From Collinsella sp. (lineage in GTDB: Bacteria; Actinomycetota; Coriobacteriia; Coriobacteriales; Coriobacteriaceae): 6,896 nucleotides of DNA. The stretch's first letter is position 1; the number at the start of each line of letters is the position of its first letter. Of the stretch, positions 5,480-6,896 are shown one piece after another. The position numbers and the translations under genes were made by a program. The notes beneath the pieces were generated by a model. It did no database searches and had not been told where the DNA came from. It saw only the letters and a list, made by a program, of their open reading frames with translations. The stretch is taken from NCBI GenBank assembly GCA_022713905.1, contig JAIHTM010000137.1, positions 1 through 6,896 on the forward strand, read 5' to 3'.

Positions 5480-6232
5480 CTAGAACGCAAACGCGGCCGC
5501 GATGTCGCAAGAAATCAGCAGGTCGGCATTTGCATCCTGATCGGTGGGGGCAAGGTTGCATATGGCCAGTGTATCGCCGGTAAAGTAGCGTGTAAGGCCC
5601 GCCGCCGGATACACCACGAGCGAGGTCCCGCCTACAATGAGGGCATCGGCCGCGGCGATGGCGGCAACGGCACCGGTCAGCACATGCTCGTCGAGCGGCT
5701 CCTCGTAGAGCACCACATCGGGCTTGATGCGACCACCGCACGCGGGGCACACGGGCACGCCCGCGGCGTCCTCGTGCTCGCGCGAGCAAATCCACTCGGC
5801 GCTATAGACCGCGCCGCACGACTGGCAAATGTTGCGATGGACCGATCCGTGCAACTCAAACACGCACTGCGAGCCCGCCATCTGATGCAAGCCGTCGATG
5901 TTTTGCGTCACCACGACATCAAGCTTGCCGGCGCGCTCCAGCTCGGCCAGCTTGGTGTGGCAGCGGTTGGGCTTAGCGTTAAGCGCAATCATCTTGGTGC
6001 GGTAAAAGTCGAAGAACTCCGCCGGATGTGTCTCGTAAAAGCTGTGCGAGAGCATGGTCTCGGGCGGATAGGCAAACTGCTGGTGATACAGGCCGTCAAC
6101 GCTGCGAAAATCGGGGATGCCGCTTGCCGTGGAAACACCTGCACCGCCAAAGAACACCACGCGCTCGTGGTTATTGAACAGCTCCGCCAGCGCGGCGGAG
6201 GCCTGCCTGGGATCTGTTATCGCTTGCGTCAT
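5480..6232 (-). CDS. cobB: Sirtuin, NAD-dependent protein deacylase (Sir2/CobB type)
   Basis: This 250-residue protein removes acyl groups from lysines using NAD, giving nicotinamide and O-acyl-ADP-ribose. The Rossmann NAD-binding motif GAGVSTASGIPDFR (30-43) is intact, as are TQNIDGLH (109-116), the catalytic H128 in FELHG, the zinc-binding pairs C136-C139 and C162-C165, and GGTSLVVYP (201-209). The segment FFDFYRTKM (73-81) is typical of bacterial sirtuins. Length fits the family. The ATG at 6232 has GGAGG (6239-6243) six bases upstream. It is the first gene of the minus-strand block; folP-folK follows after 95 bases, perhaps with its own promoter, and xthA diverges from it. The acyl preference (acetyl or succinyl) cannot be settled; no reason is seen to link it functionally to folate synthesis. 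Confidence 0.97.
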   Translation of the reverse strand: MTQAITDPRQASAALAELFNNHERVVFFGGAGVSTASGIPDFRSVDGLYHQQFAYPPETMLSHSFYETHPAEFFDFYRTKMIALNAKPNRCHTKLAELERAGKLDVVVTQNIDGLHQMAGSQCVFELHGSVHRNICQSCGAVYSAEWICSREHEDAAGVPVCPACGGRIKPDVVLYEEPLDEHVLTGAVAAIAAADALIVGGTSLVVYPAAGLTRYFTGDTLAICNLAPTDQDANADLLISCDIAAAFAF

Positions 6233-6277
6233 ATGAGTCCTCCGTCCTTGTTAGTCGGGCAGCGTTGGGCGACGTCC

Positions 6278-6305
6278 CAGCATGCGGCCTTTAAGTCAGC
6301 ATGCG
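6278..6305. repeat. Paired CAGCATGCG direct repeat in the sirtuin-xthA divergent region
   Basis: CAGCATGCG occurs at 6278-6286 and again at 6297-6305, 19 bases apart, each holding the palindrome GCATGC. It lies in the 135-base gap between divergent start codons, where an operator would be expected. No clear -35/-10 pair was found for either gene; TAATCT at 6332-6337 is a weak -10 candidate for xthA. Confidence 0.4.
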
Positions 6306-6367
6306 CGGAGCCCGCCCCGCCCCTGTTGCGCTAATCTTAAGCCTGCCAACCCCGTCGAAAGGACACC

Positions 6368-6896
6368 ATGCCTCAGACTTACACTTTCGCCTCGTGGAAC
6401 GTCAACGGCCTGCGCGCCGTGCTCAAAAAGGACCCGAGCTTTATCCAGATCGCGCAAGAACTCGACGTCGATATCCTGGCGCTGCAAGAGACCAAGCTGC
6501 AAGAAGGCCAGGTCGATATTGACCTGCCCGGCTATCACCAAACCTGGAGCTACGCCGAGCGTAAAGGCTATTCGGGCACCGCGGTCTTTAGCCGCCAGGA
6601 GCCGCTGCGCGTGCTGCACGCCGACGCGCTGCTACCCTACGCCGGCGAGGGTGAGGCGGCCGCACTCGTCGCCCAAGCCGTAACCGAGGGCCGCGTCTGC
6701 GCGCTCGAGTTCGACAAGTTTTGGTTTGTCGACGTCTATACGCCCAACGCCCAAAATGAACTCGCCCGCATCGACGTACGCATGGCCTGGGACGATGCTT
6801 ACCGCGGCTTTTTGAACGCGCTCGAGCGGGAGACCGGCAAACCCGTCGTGACCTGCGGCGACTTTAACGTGGCGCACGAGGAGATCGACCTTAAGA
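6368..6896 (+). CDS. xthA: Exonuclease III / AP endonuclease, 3' end beyond window
   Basis: The first 176 residues of an exonuclease III-family enzyme (about 265-290 residues when whole), which cuts DNA at abasic sites and trims 3' ends in base-excision repair. Seen: SWNVNGLRA (9-17, N11), the metal ligand E41 in LALQETK, GYSGTAVFS (67-75), VYTPN (Y124 and N127), RMAWD (138-142) and CGDFNVAHEEIDL (163-175, with D165 and N167). The final catalytic D and H lie past the edge. Compared with E. coli-type proteins, residues about 84-107 contain a slightly longer Ala-rich loop. The ATG at 6368 follows AAAGGA with a four-base gap. It diverges from the sirtuin gene. The frame is open to the last base; no sign of damage. 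Confidence 0.96.
   Translation, partial: MPQTYTFASWNVNGLRAVLKKDPSFIQIAQELDVDILALQETKLQEGQVDIDLPGYHQTWSYAERKGYSGTAVFSRQEPLRVLHADALLPYAGEGEAAALVAQAVTEGRVCALEFDKFWFVDVYTPNAQNELARIDVRMAWDDAYRGFLNALERETGKPVVTCGDFNVAHEEIDLK

Noticed and set aside
3495..5483. A 662-codon plus-strand open frame opposite folP-folK
   Set aside because: It is the antisense shadow of a GC-rich gene; it has no recognisable domain, and the minus strand carries clear DHPS and HPPK motifs.
5385..5795. N-terminal extension of folP-folK into the sirtuin gene
   Set aside because: It has no DHPS homology, overlaps the sirtuin coding region, and AGGAGG at 5391-5396 sets the start at 5384.

Overview
The window (6,896 bases) reads as chromosomal DNA of a high-GC, anaerobic-gut-type actinobacterium, most likely a Collinsella-like member of the Coriobacteriia. 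That assignment is an inference from protein character, GC-rich codon use and gene content; no 16S or other decisive marker is present.

Layout, left to right. Positions 1-265 hold a regular array of seven 15-base boxes of alternating orientation, spaced every 40-41 bases; it may continue off the left edge. Next, on the minus strand, is an initiator tRNA (fMet, CAT anticodon, encoded CCA) with a recognisable promoter and a strong terminator. On the plus strand is coaX, type III pantothenate kinase. Then comes an AT-richer minus-strand gene for an AAA/DUF4143-type ATPase, bracketed by three copies of a 41-base palindromic repeat; the whole unit (about 1.4 kb) looks like an acquired cassette.

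The rest of the minus strand is a metabolic block transcribed right to left: a sirtuin (Sir2/CobB-type NAD-dependent deacylase), a DHPS-HPPK fusion (folP-folK) for folate synthesis, and a biotin-protein-ligase-like protein that has lost the family's catalytic motifs. The last two are coupled stop-to-start. At the right edge, diverging on the plus strand, is an exonuclease III-type AP endonuclease (xthA/exoA) cut off by the window end.

How the parts work together: CoaX makes 4'-phosphopantothenate for CoA, FolP-FolK makes dihydropteroate for folate, and the biotin-ligase fold suggests a historical cofactor cluster (CoA, biotin, folate) into which the ATPase cassette has been placed between the convergent coaX and ligase-like genes. 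The best candidates for something undescribed are the alternating box array, the palindrome-bracketed ATPase cassette, the degenerate ligase, and the roughly 130-residue disordered insert in the middle of the DHPS barrel.
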